The position numbers and the translations under genes are program-made. The notes beneath the pieces are model-generated. The model made no database searches. It was not told the DNA's origin and saw only the letters and a list, made by a program, of their open reading frames with translations. Shown piece by piece: positions 23,701-38,700 of a stretch of 64,000 nt of DNA; within the stretch, counting starts at the first letter, position 1, and each line of letters opens with the position of its first letter. Origin of the DNA: Eurosta solidaginis (lineage: Eukaryota > Arthropoda > Insecta > Diptera > Tephritidae); NCBI RefSeq assembly GCF_040869045.1, contig NC_090323.1, positions 157,748,426 through 157,812,425 on the forward strand, read 5' to 3'.

Positions 23701-26700
23701 AAAATTAGAAAACACAAAAACCTAACTTACAACTGAAATAAACAAGATCCTGTTTCTTGACTGTAGCATTTTCTTTTTCTTCTCGCGTCCTGTTCTCCTT
23801 TCCAACGTTTTCCGCAGCATATTTTGATCAAAGCGAGTAGTAGAATAATTATAATCTGAACAGAAAATTATGTTAAATACTACTATTTCCTATTTATCCA
23901 AATTCATTAAAATTAAACTACAAAATTGGGCCTTACAATCCTTACTCCATATCCGATCTGTGATTCGGCCTTCAACAGGATTCAACTGTAAGGTTGGCTA
24001 ACCTCTACAGTAACGACATAGATATGTATGTCAGACCTAGTTTACACATGTACTAACCTACAATAAACCCAGAACAGTTAATCCAGCCGTTCACATGTCT
24101 CATCCCCAGGAACGTGATGATTATATGCAAATTTCCACTATTCTCTTTTATTTCGCAATTCCAATTGTAGTCACACCCTAGAGGTAACATTTTATCTATG
24201 AAAAAATCGGTACCCTTAAACTTTGTTGTTGTTGTTGTAGCGACAAGGTTGCTCCCCGAAGGCTTTGGGGAGTGTCATCGATGTAATGGTCCTTTGCCGG
24301 ATACAGATCCGGTACGCTCTGGTACCAGAGCACCATTAAGGTGCTAGCCCAAACATCTCGGGAACGATTTATGTGGCCACATTAAACCTTCAGGCCATCA
24401 ACTCCCTCCCCACCCCCAAGTTCCATGAGGAGCTATCGAAGGAATTAATATTTATATATATTAATATTAATATATACCATACCACAATCTGTGGGAAACG
24501 CATTTTCGAAAAATTTGTTGGCTAGGGCCTTTGTAAATTAAACTAACGATATGTAAATTGACGTAGTTCGACGCTGAGTTGAAGGCTTAATAAGGAATGA
24601 GAGAGTGAAGTAAGAATGGGAAAATTCAAGTGTTCATAAAATAAAGGTAGTAAATTTAATTTCTATTGATAATTGAAGTCAAAAACTATTGCTTGAAAAA
24701 AGTTTTGAGTTTGCTGATTTTCCCCCTAATGCTACACACTAGAAATATGATTAATAAATTGATACTTACCAAAATTATGAGAACGAAACAAATCCATTCG
24801 AACATCAAAACCCAATTAGGCACTGCTTCATAGTCATTGCCACCACCATCAGTTGATCTAAAATCTGCTCCATCGCTTTTAGAAATGGTATCCGAAAGGT
24901 TACGCAGCGTTTGACCTGTAGTTAATATAGAAGATATAAATATATCTAGTTACAATACAATTATTGGGTATACATAAAATTACCTCTTCCACTAAAATCC
25001 TCGTTTACATTATCCAAATATGGCTGCAAAACCTGTTTTATGTTTTCATGCAGTTGTTTTGAAAGCGAATTGGCGACTCTATGAATATTATCCATCTGAT
25101 TTATGATATTCTCAATTAATCGCAGCGTTTGCCGCATTTCTATTAGCTACAAAAATCAATACTTAAGTTTAAATTGGCTTCGCATATTCCGAATATCGTT
25201 ATCGAACTTAGAAGCGGGGTTTCAATAATAGGTTTTCGCTTCAACAAAACTTTATTAATACAAGTTTTATGTCAAAGGACGAGATACATAAGTGGACTAT
25301 ACAAAGAAAAAGCGGGCTGATAGGAATAATTTATTAGTTTATACTGTTACATTAAACAAAGTTTTGTATACTACTGAGACTGTTTTTAAATTTTCGACCT
25401 TGATTTAAGTTCAAGTCAGCGTTCCCCTACTTTTTTTTTGAAACTTCTGCTCCTTTTTACAATTTGCGCAATTCGATCTCAAACGCTTAATGATCGAGGG
25501 AACAATAAATTAAAGCTTTTACGAGTACTACAGATAACGGTGTCAGACATGAAAGCTTCTGTGAAGAGCCACTTATTTGTTATTTAAAAAAATTCCCAAC
25601 ATCAATTTCTGTACTTACTGAAAATATCGGAGTCCAGTTAGTATCCTTATCAGCAAGGTTTAATGTTTTGTAGAATTTTGTGCCTTTTTTTGTTTGTGTC
25701 ACAAAGGTTGTGATATTCCGAAAAAATACGCGGCCAACTAAAAATATAAACAAATTAAAATTAAATAAGGGAAAACTTCGAAGCGAATACTGTAGCAGAA
25801 GAAATAGGTTTTCGAGCAGTTGTGAACACAATTTACTTTCCTTATATAACCGTGCCTGTTGCGGTTTTGCATCCGATCGACTCGTGACAAAACAGTTGAT
25901 ATTTTGAGAAGTTGTAAAAAAATCAATTCATTTGAACTCTCTATACAAACAAGTTCAGGAATAAAATAGTAAGTTTCATTTTCTTAATTTTGAAACTTCG
26001 ATCCATTTTAAATCTTACCCTTCCATCCGCAACAGTTTTGTCGGGAATCGATCCGCACTCCCCTCAAAAGTCATTCGGTTGGTATAGTAATAGAAATGAA
26101 TATACTTACAATCGTTCCACAAAATAATTTCCCAACATAAAAATTCAATATCGCTACTCATGTTCTTAATGGTATTACTGATATTTGTTCTTGTTGATGG
26201 CGCACCACACCCCTTATCCAAAGCAGGTTCTAGTGTACTCAAATTGTGAACGGAATTTAAAATAATCTCTAAAAATTAGAATACATGTTAAATAAATGCG
26301 AATCAGGCCAACTTAAACGCATATTTCCGCACTTGGCACCAATATAAACGTAGTATAAGGGCGAATTTGCATAGGACGTTTTGTCAAGAGCTCAGATTTT
26401 GACTGATAAGCGCTCCATATGTTTAATTTATTTCAGCGTTTAGCTGCGCTTTAGGTTGGTTCCACAATCTTTGTGTAGCAAGATCGCATCTAAATAATAT
26501 ACAGCCCAATCCTAAATATTCCCTCGGAATTTTGTTCTCGCTTATTTTTTTATTCCCGCGGAAAAATTCCTCCAATTCTTATCTCCTAGGGAGAACAATA
26601 ATCGGGGAATAGGAATTTCGAAGTTTCGAAGTCAGCTGTTTTGTAAATTGAAATTTGTTGCGCATTTCTCAGTTATTTAAAAAATAGAAAAGTTTAATTA

Positions 26701-29700
26701 TTGTTGCGAATTTGTTTGAAATTAAGAAATAAAATATAAACAATGCACAGTATTGCATTTTATGTGGTATTCCCTGAAATGAGTAATGAATTGATGCCAC
26801 AGCAACATCCACTTAAAATAAAGAATAAAATAAATAAATGTAAGGCGCGATAACCTCCGAAGAGATCTAAGGCCGAGCTTCTCTTCCAATTTGCGTCGTG
26901 CTCCTCTTGATTTTTCCCTACAAATTGGCCGGACGGGACCTACATGTTTTATGCCGACTCCGAACGGCATCTGCAAGGCAGATGAGTTTTCACTGAGAGC
27001 TTTTCATGGCAGAAATACACTGCCGAGGGGCGACCCCGCTTAGAAAAATTTTCTTCTAATTGAAAAATCTTATTTCTAAAATTTTGATGTTGCTTTGCCC
27101 GGGAGTTGAACCCAGGGCATACGGAGTGATAGGCGGAGCACGCTACCATCACACCAGCACAAATTTGTACAAATAAGTGTTCTTTATTAAAACACCCAAA
27201 TTTCCTTTAACTATTTTGATGCATTCTTTTTAATTTAACAAGTGAAAAAAACTCCTATGAAATGGCAGAGAAATCTTCCTCTCCCTCACATCCATAATAC
27301 CTACTTTTCTCCCATAACCGGTTTCCGCTTTTTCGAACATTGTTCAGAATAGGAGGAAAGGGAGAAGTGAAAAAACTCACAAGGAATTTTTATTTAGAAT
27401 ACGAGGAATGAGAGAAGGAAAAAACTCGCCCGGAATTTTTGTTTAGAATTGGGCTGATATTAAACTAAGCGTCCAAAAGAGGGCACTGCACAAAGGCCAT
27501 CATCCGGATATGTTTGAACATATGAGATGTGATCAGGTGTCGCTGCTATGTTTCATTTCAGACATAATGGCCAAGCAGCGTTATCTATTTTTGAAAAAGT
27601 CGGTTTATTAAAGGACAAAAAACCAAGCAATTTATCTAACCATAAATCTATCTAACGCAAATTAATGTTGTTGCATGTACATGCAAAATTTTTTACCTGG
27701 CTACGGATCATTAACACGTAATGTCCTGGAAGGTGTTCTATGTAAATCCGACATATGGATATATTAACTCCGAATGCGTCCGTTCATTATAAGAAATTTA
27801 ATTTCAAAAATCCTATACTTACCGTCCACAGAGTCGAAAGCACTTCTATAAATATTGCTATATTCGTCAATTAAAGTGCTCTCAATCGATCTTTGTTTAG
27901 AGCCATCGTTTTTAGCATTATTCCTCTCGTTATATGTATTTCTTAAAACTGCCAGAATATATAGAAGCAGCAAGTATCTGGGTGAACGATTACTAATAAA
28001 GATATCTATATCCAGGGAGAAGTTGAAGGCTCTTTTATGCATACATGGGAGTATTAGGAATCTCTAAGGAAAGCTAACTTTATCGATAGAGGTTAGTTTT
28101 CACGCCCCGCCATAAATGCACTAAGAGCTTTCAAGCTAAGTAAATACTATTACATACATTATTAAAGGTATCAGTAGTAACATCACTATGGCAAAGAACC
28201 ACCGGCAACCTTTTTGACATTTCTTTTCACAACGCCACCTATATGGCTTACAACGTCGTCGACAACGTAAACAGGCATAGATAAGACTATAATGAGTGAT
28301 TATTTAGTCCGAAAATTGGTACAAATTTATTTGATATATTAGCCGTGTTTTTTAACACGCACGTATACGTTTCGTTTGCGCGTGTTAAAAAACGCCTATC
28401 TTCGCTTAGATAATGCTTAGGAGACCCATCTAGCGGCTGTGGTAAAACAACTAGCTACAGCAACAGGGTGTACCGAAAAGCGGAGACGCAACGCTCTGAT
28501 GGCCATAGGGTATAACATATAGCTGAATCAGTTGCGATGAATTGTGGACACACATATAATACATAGAATTAGTGTACAGGGTGAAACAAAGACACATATT
28601 TCAGTTACATCTGAGTATAATGCGTATTGAAATTTAGTAGGACAAAATTTATGCGCAGCAATTTCAGAGGTGTATTTATAGTTTGTCTCTTAGCAGTCAA
28701 TATAAAGCTTAAGCGTAAACGGATATACGCGTGTTAAAAAACACGGCTATTATAGATGGCAGCACATTTCTAGTTGTTTTTGTTTTTTACAAATGGCAAA
28801 AAAGCTGAAACCAACCGTCCGAACAAATACAACCGTGTCGGGAACGTGTCGTCGCGAATTACTGGCGTTGTCAAAATGTCAATTCTGTCTGTAAAGAAGA
28901 GACTTTGCCTCCAAGGACCATGGCGCAACGATACAAGGTGGCAGCATGGGACAGCTGATTATAAACTTTTCTTATTTGATTTGATGCATCAACTTCCGGC
29001 GCAGTACGATTTTGACATTTGTCCATCGAATTTACAAAAACAAAGTACATGAAATTTTTATTTATGTTTGTAGGTATGTCACCATGCTGCTCACCATGTT
29101 CCGCCATGCCAAAGACTGATGTTAACGGTTGCGAAGTGCAGCGAAGAAGGAAGAGAGGCGTCACTTGCAATTAAGTGCTTTCTGATAGAACTAACACCAG
29201 AAAATTCGACTAAAAAAATGCGGTGGATGACGAAAGGTTTTGAAACAGGTGCAGATTTCTCAAGAAAGGAGCGTACTTCCGTTGTGGAGGGAACACTTAT
29301 ATTTGCTAGATACAGGGGCGGATTAAAGGAGGGGCTAGCAGGGGATATAGCCCCGGGCCCCAGCATCGGGAGGGCCCCGCGAGCTCGAATAAATAATATC
29401 ATATTAAGTATCTGCGTACACATAATTTAATTTTGCACCTCAAAATTTATATACAATAGTAATATGGAAAAGAATACACGCACTCGTTAAGAATAAGATA
29501 ATATAAGCAAGCACGTTCAGAGTTCGGACTATAGTAAGTATATCATGACATATACTCATTGTAATCTGAAACATCAGATGAATTGGAAACTAAAGCAACA
29601 AATTTGACAAAAGTTTGTTCGAATGATTTGCAAAATGACTTATTATTAGAACTCAAACAGTTTATACCCCGCTTGAAACTACAGTCAAAAGGTTTTTTCT

Positions 29701-32700
29701 CTAATAGAACAGAAAAATTATATAACGAAACAGAACAAATTCTGTGGCCTGTGCAAGTTCTTAATTGGATTGTAAATGTGAACATGGTCGAAGTATTCCC
29801 GAATATCTACATCGCTTACAGGATTTTGGTTACGATTCCAATAGCAAACTGCGAATCTGAAAGGTCATTCTCGGTTTTAAAAAGAATAAAAAATATGTAT
29901 CGATCAACTATGTTAGATGAACGGTTGGACGCATTGAAGTTCATTTACTTCGATCGATTGATTTTGATGATTTGATAAGTGACTTTGCCAGAGCAAAATC
30001 AAGAACAAAATATTTTTAATTGTATAATAATTTATAGTTTTTAATATTGTTACGAATATTAGCAAAACTAAGGAGTGCTGCCAGCTCTAAGCCGATCTAA
30101 GCAGTGACGTGAATGCACATCAATAATTCAATCATTATGTATCTACATAAACGAATCAATAATTGCGTCTACACATATGTACACATTCCGACGAGCAACA
30201 TTTACATACAAGGCAGCGAGAGATGAGATGTCACACACCGATGAATTTACTTATACGCTTATGTGTGTGCGGGAGACTGTAAACTACAAACACATGCATA
30301 TACCTTATCTGAGTTGTCACAAGAGAGAGCAATAATTTGTGCACGTAGTTGTGGCTGGCGATTTTGTAGCCGAAACAACTAGTAACTTCTGGAAATCGAA
30401 GAGCCTAGAAGTATGCAGCGTAAACTATAAAAGCGGCGCCAGCGAGTAAGAAGTAATTCAGTTTGATTTGAATTGTCAAGCAGTTACGAGTAAGACGATA
30501 TCTAGCGAGCAATAGCACTATTATTTTGAAAGTCAGTTTCCTTTAAGATATCAGTTTGGTTATTAAGCTATTCGTTGCACAGTTTGAGTGTTATTGTGAA
30601 GTACTTAATAAAGGCCATTTTTCCATCATTCAATATTGGAGTTATTTATTCAACAGTTTAGTGATTCGAACTTAGCAGAGGATTGCAAATAAGAGGATTT
30701 GCAAGTAAATTCGTTACAATTGGTGTCAGAAGTGGGATTGTTGAATAAATTCTAGAGGACAACAAGGACATGGCAAAGTTAAGTGAATTGAAGATCCCGC
30801 AACTGAAGGAGTTGGAGAGCCGTGGATTGAATACAAGCGGCGTTAAACTGGAACTTCAGGCACGGCTACGAGAAGCAATGGAAGCAGAAGGAATTGATGT
30901 GGAAGAGCATGTCTTTCATCTTGATGGCGAGGAGACAACAAAAATTGAAGAGAAGAACGAAACATCGCAGACGGTTACCAGTACAGACTTGAACATGATT
31001 TTAGCTGCAATATCTGCTCAAACATCGACAGTGTCATCTCAACTGGCAGAACAGAAGACATATATGGCATCACAACTAGAATCGCAGGAGACACGCATAA
31101 CATCCAAGATTGAAGCACAAGAAACGCGTATGTCAGAAATGTCGACACAGATTACATCGAAGATTGAAGCACAAGAAACGCGTATGGCAGAAATGTCGAC
31201 ACAGATTACATCAAAAATGGAGACACAACTGAAAGTACAAGAGGCACGCATAACAGTACAACTCGAAGCACAAGAGGCGCGTATATCATCAAAACTCGAA
31301 GCACGTATGGACGAGAAAATAACGCAGTTTGAGGAAAAAATCGAAGCCGAGGTGGATGCTTTGAGAGGTCGTATACAAGAGTTGCAATTAAACCGCCCAG
31401 CTGTTTCAGCAAGCAATACAAAGTTAAAAACACCATCCTTTGACGGTTCTGTTCCTTTCCAGGTCTTTAAGCTACAGTTTGAGAAGACCGCAGCAGTGAA
31501 CAACTGGAATGCGGAAGATAAAGTTGCTGCACTGTTCGTGGCATTGAAAGGGCCTGCAGCGGAAATCTTACAGACGATTCCAGAGTACGAACGGAACAGT
31601 TATGAAACATTGATGGCTGCTGTAGAACGACGTTATGGAAGCGAGCATAGGAAACAGATATTCCAAATTGAGTTGAAAAACCGCTACCAAAAAGCAAATG
31701 AGACATTGCAGGAGTTTGCTTCAGATATTGAAAGATTGGCTCATCTTGCAAATGCGGACGCACCCGTGGAATACACGGAAAGAGTGAAGATTCAAAGCTT
31801 TATAAATGGCATACGGGACGTCGAAACGAAGCGAGCCACATACGCGAACCCAAAGCAAACATTTTCTGAAACGGTATCCCATGCATTGACTCAGGAAACG
31901 GCGTCATTATTGAGTAAACCAGCATACAAAGCTCATCGTGTGGAAGTAGAAAGGCCGGAGTGGGTAGACACAATTTTGGAAGCACTAAGGGGATCTCAAC
32001 AGAAGAATGCCGGAGTTATTAAATGTTTCAAGTGCGGCAACCCAGGTCACATTGCACGTCATTGCGATCTTGGTCCTAATAGTTCCAACAATGTGGGTGG
32101 CCGTAAACGCAAAGCTGGCGGAAATGAGCAAGAGCGTGTCGAAAGTAAAGAACGAAAACTTGCCCCGGCTGTTGAATGTCCTGTGATATCTGTGTCGCAG
32201 ATTGGAAGGAAATCAAGCAGTCTTACCATCAGAGGGAATGTGGATGGTAAAGAGCGTGTACTGACTGTAGATACGGGTGCATCTCATTCCATCATTCGAG
32301 CGGATTTAATCAACAAGAAGATAACACCATTGCATGGAGCAAGATTGCGTACAGCCACTGGAGAAGACAGCACGGTTCTAGGAGAAGTATCATGTGAAGT
32401 CGCAATTGGGAACGTCACGGTAGTACACAATTTTATAGTGGCAGAGATTGTTGATGAAATCATAATTGGAGTGGACTTCTTAATAGACCAGGGCATCAAG
32501 ATCGACATGCAAAGCAAGACGATGCGATATAAGAACATGGATGTACCACTTAATTTCAGCTACGAGAGAGGCTACAGCAGTAAACGAGTGCTGGTGGAAG
32601 AGAGTCAGCGAATACCACCAAAATCCGAAGCAGTCATCTGGGCAAAGGTTGATGGAGATTGTGGGACAAACAAATTGTTGGTTGTCGAAGCAGCAAACAA

Positions 32701-35700
32701 ATCAGCACTGAACATACTTGTAGGAAAAACCCTGGCTATTACAAAACAAGATGGACGTATTCCAGTAAGAGTACTCAATGAGTTCAATTCACCACTCAAA
32801 CTGACTAAAGGAGCTATTTTGGGAAGATGCCAAAAGGCTGAAGTAGTTATTAACTGTGAACAGCTCCAGGAACACGTTTCAACTAGTAATACTAATCTTT
32901 CAAATGACATCACGGCATGGACGCAGGGGCTAGAGGAAGCATATCAGAGTAAGGCAAAACAACTGCTCCTAAAGTACGCGAACATATTTGACCAGGATGG
33001 TTCTAAACCAGGCCGCACCAACGTTGTGAAACACCAAATTGACACTGGAGATGCGAGGCCGATCCGTCAAGCTCCACGTAGTGTTCCACTGGCGAAGCGG
33101 GAAGTTGTGAGTCAAATTATACAAGAAATGAGCGACAGCGGCGTCATCGAACCATCAGCTAGTCCCTGGAGCTCACCGGTAGTACTTGTAAAAAAGAAGG
33201 ATGGAAAAATGAGGTTTTGCGTGGACTACCGGAAGTTAAATGACGTAACGAAAAAGGATAGCTACCCATTGCCAAGAATTGACGACACTCTGGACTCGCT
33301 ATCTGGTACGAAATGGTTTTCCACGCTGGACTTGAAAAGCGGCTACTGGCAAGTGGAGGTGAAGGAGGAAGATAAAGAGAAAACAGCCTTCAGTGTCGGT
33401 GATGGTCTTTGGCAATTTACAGTGATGCCTTTTGGACTTTGTAATGCACCAGCTACTTTTGAGAGACTCATGGACCAGGTACTGAAAGGACTACATTGGA
33501 AAACATGCTTGGTGTACCTGGACGACATCATCGTATTGGGCAAGAACTTTGATGAACATCTTAAGAACTTGGAGGAAGTTTTCCAGAGAATAGCTGGCGC
33601 TGGTCTGAAGTTAAGTCGCAAAAAGTGTGCGCTGTTTAAAAAGGAAGTCAATTATTTGGGTCACAAGGTAACGACAGAGGGCATCTGCACTGCGAACGAA
33701 AAAATAGAGGCTGTACAGGATTGGCCAAGACCACAGAATCTACATGAATTGAGAAGTTTTCTTGGGCTGTGCACATATTACCGCCGATTTGTACCAAATT
33801 TTTCCAGCGTAGCCCATAGCCTCCATGAGCTTACAAGAAAAAACAAAGCTTTTGAATGGAAGAAGGAGCAAGAAGTGGCTTTCCAAACATTGAAGGAGCG
33901 TTTGTGCACTGCCCCAATGTTAGCATATCCGATTCCAGGAGCAACATTTATTCTAGATACAGATGCAAGTGGATATGCTATAGGAGGCGTTTTATCACAA
34001 CTGGTCGATGGACAGGAGAAGGTAGTTGCATATTACAGCCGTTCGATTGGAAAACCAGAGAGGAACTACTGTGTTACGCGGAGAGAGCTGTTGGCATTGG
34101 TAGAGTGCATTAAACATTTTCACAAATACCTCTACGGCCAGCGATTCCATGTCAGGACAGATCACGCAGCATTGAAATGGCTTCTGCAGTTCCGTAATCC
34201 GGAAGGACAATTGGCACGGTGGATCGAGCGACTTCAAAGCTATGACTTTTCCATTGAGCATCGCAAAGGTAGTACCCATGGAAATGCCGATGCAATGTCA
34301 CGAAGGCCATGTAGTTTGGAATGCAAGCACTGTTCAAAGGCCGAGGCTAAAGAAGACATTATAGATGTCCGGCTAATGACTATAACGTGTACGGATGAAT
34401 GGGACAAGGAACAACTAAGAAAGTGTCAGCTAGAAGATACAGATCTGTCACATGTTATGCAAGGGCTCGAACGAAACGAAAGACCAAGCAGAGAGGATAT
34501 GTCAGCAGAGAGTCCCATTGCGAAGTCATATTGGGCACAGTGGAACAGTTTGGAATTGATATCCGGTTGCTTGCATCGAGTATGGGAGAGTGAGGATGGT
34601 CAGTGCAAGAAGAAACTTATAGTTGTTCCCAGAAAGAGGATTCCTGACGTGCTCAGCGAGTTGCACAATGGTCCAAGTGGAGGCCATCTTGGAATCACGA
34701 AGACACTCGAGAAAATTAAGCAGAGATTCTATTGGGTTGGTTGCCGTCAGTCGGTCACCGAGTGGATTGCCAATTGCGAGGTATGCAACAGAGCGAAAGG
34801 GCCCAAAACCCGAAGTCGTGGCCAGATGAAGCAGTATATTTCAGGTGCACCATTTGAAAGGATCGCCATGGATGTCGCAGGTCCATTTCCTACTAGCAAC
34901 CGCGGAAACAAATACGTACTGGTGGTTATGGATTATTTCAGTAAATGGCCAGAGGTATACCCAATCCCAAACCAAGAAGCAGAAACAGTAGCAGAAGTGG
35001 TTAAAAACGAATGGGTTGCAAGGTATGGTGTACCAATGGAGTTACATTCTGACCAAGGCAGGAATTTTGAATCAGCTGTGTTCCAAGAACTGTGCAAGAA
35101 GTTGGGCATTCGAAAAACACGGACAACTGCATTGCATCCTCAGTCCGATGGTATGGTGGAACGTTTCAATAGAACATTGGAGGAGCATTTAAGGAAAGTA
35201 GTCGACAAGTACCATAAGGACTGGGATACACACATATCATTATTCTTGATGGCCTACCGATCGGCAGTACATGACACAACGGGCCAACCTCCCGCAAAGG
35301 TAATTTTTGGCAATGACCTTCGACTGCCAGCTGATTTGAAGAATGGGATAGATGCCGATGCAGAGAGGAATGTCAAGAAATCCACTGATGTCTTAGAAGA
35401 AGAGCTGAGAGAGATACACGATCTGGTAAGGCAACGAGCAAAGATTATGAGTGACAAGATGAAAGCGAGGTACGATAAAGCAATTAATTCGGAAGGGTTT
35501 CAGGAAGGAGATTTGGTGCTGCTATACAACCCACAACGAAAAAAAGGTTTGTCCCCGAAATTGCAGTGTAACTGGGAAGGCCCATACAAAGTTGTAAAAC
35601 GGATCAACGATGTAGTGTACCGCATACAAACCACTACCAAACCACGAACCAAAATGAAAGTGGTTCATTTGGAGAGATTAGCAGCGTTTAGATCGAGAGA

Positions 35701-38700
35701 TTTGTCTGATCGGGACGATCAGACTTAGGTGGAGGGCAGTGTTACGAATATTAGCAAAACTAAGGAGTGCTGCCAGCTCTAAGCCGATCTAAGCAGTGAC
35801 GTGAATGCACATCAATAATTCAATCATTATGTATCTACATAAACGAATCAATAATTGCGTCTACACATATGTACACATTCCGACGAGCAACATTTACATA
35901 CAAGGCAGCGAGAGATGAGATGTCACACACCGATGAATTTACTTATACGCTTATGTGTGTGCGGGAGACTGTAAACTACAAACACATGCATATACCTTAT
36001 CTGAGTTGTCACAAGAGAGAGCAATAATTTGTGCACGTAGTTGTGGCTGGCGATTTTGTAGCCGAAACAACTAGTAACTTCTGGAAATCGAAGAGCCTAG
36101 AAGTATGCAGCGTAAACTATAAAAGCGGCGCCAGCGAGTAAGAAGTAATTCAGTTTGATTTGAATTGTCAAGCAGTTACGAGTAAGACGATATCTAGCGA
36201 GCAATAGCACTATTATTTTGAAAGTCAGTTTCCTTTAAGATATCAGTTTGGTTATTAAGCTATTCGTTGCACAGTTTGAGTGTTATTGTGAAGTACTTAA
36301 TAAAGGCCATTTTTCCATCATTCAATATTGGAGTTATTTATTCAACAGTTTAGTGATTCAAACTTAGCAGAGGATTGCAAATAAGAGGATTTGCAAGTAA
36401 ATTCGTTACAATTGGTGTCAGAAGTGGGATTGTTGAATAAATTCTAGAGGACAACAAGGACATGGCAAAGTTAAGTGAATTGAAGATCCCGCAACTGAAG
36501 GAGTTGGAGAGCCGTGGATTGAATACAAGCGGCGTTAAACTGGAACTTCAGGCACGGCTACGAGAAGCAATGGAAGCAGAAGGAATTGATGTGGAAGAGC
36601 ATGTCTTTCATCTTGATGGCGAGGAGACAACAAAAATTGAAGAGAAGAACGAAACATCGCAGACGGTTACCAGTACAGACTTGAACATGATTTTAGCTGC
36701 AATATCTGCTCAAACATCGACAGTGTCATCTCAACTGGCAGAACAGAAGACATATATGGCATCACAACTAGAATCGCAGGAGACACGCATAACATCCAAG
36801 ATTGAAGCACAAGAAACGCGTATGTCAGAAATGTCGACACAGATTACATCGAAGATTGAAGCACAAGAAACGCGTATGGCAGAAATGTCGACACAGATTA
36901 CATCAAAAATGGAGACACAACTGAAAGCACAAGAGGCACGCATAACAGTACGACTCGAAGCACAAGAGGCGCGTATATCATCAAAACTCGAAGCACGTAT
37001 GGACGAGAAAATAACGCAGTTTGAGGAAAAAATCGAAGCCGAGGTGGATGCTTTGAGAGGTCGTATACAAGAGTTGCAATTAAACCGCCCAGCTGTTTCA
37101 GCAAGCAATACAAAGTTAAAAACACCATCCTTTGACGGTTCTGTTCCTTTCCAGGTCTTTAAGCTACAGTTTGAGAAGACCGCAGCAGTGAACAACTGGA
37201 ATGCGGAAGATAAAGTTGCTGCACTGTTCGTGGCATTGAAAGGGCCTGCAGCGGAAATCTTACAGACGATTCCAGAGTACGAACGGAACAGTTATGAAAC
37301 ATTGATGGCTGCTGTAGAACGACGTTATGGAAGCGAGCATAGGAAACAGATATTCCAAATTGAGTTGAAAAACCGCTACCAAAAAGCAAATGAGACATTG
37401 CAGGAGTTTGCTTCAGATATTGAAAGATTGGCTCATCTTGCAAATGCGGACGCACCCGTGGAATACACGGAAAGAGTGAAGATTCAAAGCTTTATAAATG
37501 GCATACGGGACGTCGAAACGAAGCGAGCCACATACGCGAACCCAAAGCAAACATTTTCTGAAACGGTATCCCATGCATTGACTCAGGAAACGGCGTCATT
37601 ATTGAGTAAACCAGCATACAAAGCTCATCGTGTGGAAGTAGAAAGGCCGGAGTGGGTAGACACAATTTTGGAAGCACTAAGGGGATCTCAACAGAAGAAT
37701 GCCGGAGTTATTAAATGTTTCAAGTGCGGCAACCCAGGTCACATTGCACGTCATTGCGATCTTGGTCCTAATAGTTCCAACAATGTGGGTGGCCGTAAAC
37801 GCAAAGCTGGCGGAAATGAGCAAGAGCGTGTCGAAAGTAAAGAACGAAAACTTGCCCCGGCTGTTGAATGTCCTGTGATATCTGTGTCGCAGATTGGAAG
37901 GAAATCAAGCAGTCTTACCATCAGAGGGAATGTGGATGGTAAAGAGCGTGTACTGACTGTAGATACGGGTGCATCTCATTCCATCATTCGAGCGGATTTA
38001 ATCAACAAGAAGATAACACCATTGCATGGAGCAAGATTGCGTACAGCCACTGGAGAAGACAGCACGGTTCTAGGAGAAGTATCATGTGAAGTCGCAATTG
38101 GGAACGTCACGGTAGTACACAATTTTATAGTGGCAGAGATTGTTGATGAAATCATAATTGGAGTGGACTTCTTAATAGACCAGGGCATCAAGATCGACAT
38201 GCAAAGCAAGACGATGCGATATAAGAACATGGATGTACCACTTAATTTCAGCTACGAGAGAGGCTACAGCAGTAAACGAGTGCTGGTGGAAGAGAGTCAG
38301 CGAATACCACCAAAATCCGAAGCAGTCATCTGGGCAAAGGTTGATGGAGATTGTGGGACAAACAAATTGTTGGTTGTCGAAGCAGCAAACAAATCAGCAC
38401 TGAACATACTTGTAGGAAAAACCCTGGCTATTACAAAACAAGATGGACGTATTCCAGTAAGAGTACTCAATGAGTTCAATTCACCACTCAAACTGACTAA
38501 AGGAGCTATTTTGGGAAGATGCCAAGAGGCTGAAGTAGTTATTAACTGTGAACAGCTCCAGGAACACGTTTCAACTAGTAATACTAATATTTCAAATGAC
38601 ATCACGGCATGGACGCAGGGGCTAGAGGAAGCATATCAGAGTAAGGCAAAACAACTGCTCCTAAAGTACGCGAACATATTTGACCAGGATGGTTCTAAAC

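Noticed and set aside
27823..27948. Shorter version of prominin-like exon 4 starting at 27948
   Set aside because: Its phase does not fit exon 3; the acceptor before 27977 restores the frame and completes membrane segment 2.
28774..29052. Plus-strand frame of 92 codons as a host gene inside intron 2
   Set aside because: No domain, no splice context, ordinary intron composition.
31039..31503. Minus-strand frames opposite gag (repeated in every gypsy unit)
   Set aside because: They mirror the coiled-coil repeats of Gag and recur only because the units are duplicated.
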